The notes under the pieces are model-generated. The model saw only the letters and a list, made by a program, of their open reading frames with translations, searched no databases and was not told where the DNA came from. Of a stretch of 5,751 nucleotides of DNA, positions 5,222 through 5,751 are shown in pieces; the stretch's first letter is position 1; each line of letters begins with the position of its first letter. This stretch comes from Propionibacteriaceae bacterium (GTDB lineage: Bacteria; Actinomycetota; Actinomycetes; Propionibacteriales; Propionibacteriaceae): the NCBI GenBank assembly GCA_031260385.1, contig JAIRKB010000206.1, positions 1-5,751 on the forward strand. Reading direction: 5' to 3'. The translations under genes and the position numbers were made by a program.

Positions 5222-5227
5222 ACTATA
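5222..5227 (-). promoter_or_regulatory. Candidate -10 element in the tmk / SMP-30-like spacer
   Basis: TATAGT on the minus strand matches 5 of 6 bases of the -10 consensus in an AT-richer stretch, but no convincing -35 is found 16-18 nt upstream. A transcript from here would run about 170-180 nt to the hairpin at 5045-5077. Weak evidence on its own. Confidence 0.3.
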
Positions 5228-5279
5228 GCGCAAAGTGATGTCAGAATCTAGTTTCAGCAAATCCCCTTGTCGATTGCGT

Positions 5280-5291
5280 GTAACTAGTTAC
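5280..5291. repeat. 12-bp perfect palindrome over the tmk stop
   Basis: GTAACTAGTTAC reads identically on both strands and contains the tmk TAA. The adjacent 5291-5296, CCTAGG, is a second 6-bp palindrome. The function is unknown; it is too short and AT-rich in the centre to be a strong terminator. Confidence 0.4.
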
Positions 5292-5751
5292 CTAGGTAGC
5301 AGTTGGGCGACCCGCGCCCGGATCTGAGCCGTCACCTCGTCTTTGGGATCGCGCCCGTTCACCACCAGATAACGCCCCGGTTCCTCGGCGGCGAGGGCCA
5401 AGAAATGTTCCCGAACGCGGAGGTGGAAGTCGATCCCCGCCGACTCGATCCGGTCGTGGTTCGACTTGCTAGACAACCCCTCACCGACCGTCACATCCAT
5501 CAACACCGTTAAGTCGGGCACCAGATCGGACACCGACCACCAGGCTAGGCGGGCCACCTCATCGCCGCGGAGAGTGCGCCCACCGCCTTGATAGGCAATC
5601 GAAGAATCAACATAGCGATCACAGATCACGATATGGCCCACCGCCAAAGCCGGTTCGACGACCTCGGCGACATGCTGAGCTTTATCGGCGGCATAGAGCA
5701 AGGCTTCGGTGCGCGGAGCCAGATCCACCTGACCGTGGAGGACTAGTTCGC
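5288..5751 (-). CDS. tmk: Thymidylate kinase (5' partial)
   Basis: dTMP kinase phosphorylates dTMP to dTDP with ATP, on the way to dTTP. The gene runs off the right edge, so about the first 50-60 residues, including the P-loop, are missing; the GTG at 5728 is internal. The visible part starts ELVLHG and continues with L-A-P-R-T-E-A-L-L-Y-A-A-D, AQHVAEVVEPAL, the DRY motif in ICDRYVDSSIAYQGGGR (dTMP site), the LMDVTVGEGL strand, the lid region SSKSNHDRIE and FHLRVREHFLALA. The order and spacing match the family. The lid has fewer Arg residues than in the enterobacterial enzyme (GLSSK instead of GLxRA). TAA at 5290-5288 lies in a 12-bp palindrome. The next gene in this direction begins 264 bp further on, so tmk seems to end its transcription unit here. 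Confidence 0.96.
   Translation of the reverse strand, partial: ELVLHGQVDLAPRTEALLYAADKAQHVAEVVEPALAVGHIVICDRYVDSSIAYQGGGRTLRGDEVARLAWWSVSDLVPDLTVLMDVTVGEGLSSKSNHDRIESAGIDFHLRVREHFLALAAEEPGRYLVVNGRDPKDEVTAQIRARVAQLLPR

Larger units (their letters stand above)
5024..5287. other. Intergenic spacer without a supported gene
   Basis: This 264-bp gap lies between two minus-strand genes. I find no protein-coding frame with a start signal and no complete tRNA or known riboswitch. It contains a terminator-like hairpin (5045-5077), a TATAGT hexamer (5222-5227), an 8-bp inverted repeat, TGAAACTA at 5218-5225 and TAGTTTCA at 5249-5256, and a palindrome at the tmk stop. The right half is clearly more AT-rich than the surrounding genes, as expected of regulatory DNA. 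Confidence 0.6.

Noticed and set aside
5726..5728. GTG as start of thymidylate kinase
   Set aside because: It lies in the middle of the conserved region; the P-loop domain must be to the right of the window, and the frame stays open to the edge.

Overview
The window looks like a moderately high-GC (roughly 55-60% by eye) Actinomycetota chromosome segment. CarD is very close to the mycobacterial type (TNWSRR, GLSAGEKRMLAKAR). IspD/IspF and the zinc metallopeptidase also have an actinobacterial look. Several start codons sit exactly 6 nt after a -10-like hexamer, as in leaderless actinobacterial transcripts. A member of the Propionibacteriales is possible, but the sequence alone does not decide it. 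Nothing points to a prophage, insertion sequence, CRISPR array, plasmid origin or tRNA. This is mostly core housekeeping DNA.

Layout, left to right. (1) 1-948, plus strand: the C-terminal part of a YpfJ-type neutral zinc metallopeptidase that enters from beyond the left edge. Its tail runs 155 bp into the end of ispF on the opposite strand. (2) 2463-794, minus strand: carD - ispD - ispF, a compact operon. It encodes an RNA polymerase-binding transcription factor and two MEP-pathway isoprenoid enzymes. ispD and ispF overlap by ATGA. The ispD start is anomalous: no ATG/GTG/TTG lies in frame before the first beta strand, and a six-G run separates the ispD frame from a perfectly placed GTGA start on the carD stop. 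(3) 3282-2533, minus strand: gpmA, the 2,3-bisphosphoglycerate-dependent phosphoglycerate mutase, divergent from (4) 3362-4222, plus strand: a short-chain dehydrogenase/reductase. They share a 79-bp region that can be read as two back-to-back leaderless promoters. (5) 5023-4229, minus strand: an SMP-30/gluconolactonase-like beta-propeller. It converges on the reductase with a 6-bp gap and seems to lack the usual metal ligands. (6) 5024-5287: an AT-richer spacer with no gene. It holds a terminator-like hairpin, a candidate promoter, an inverted repeat and a 12-bp palindrome. (7) 5751-5288, minus strand: the C-terminal three quarters of tmk (dTMP kinase), cut by the right edge.

Functionally, carD couples transcription initiation control with ispD/ispF, which supply isoprenoid precursors. 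gpmA is glycolytic and tmk supplies dTTP. The reductase and the SMP-30-like protein may belong to some small-molecule side pathway, but nothing in the sequence links them to one substrate. I do not see a convincing new multi-gene system. The observations most worth checking are the ispD start, the ligand-less SMP-30 protein, the regulatory spacer at 5024-5287 and the TTGACC/GGTCAA inverted repeats at both ends of carD.
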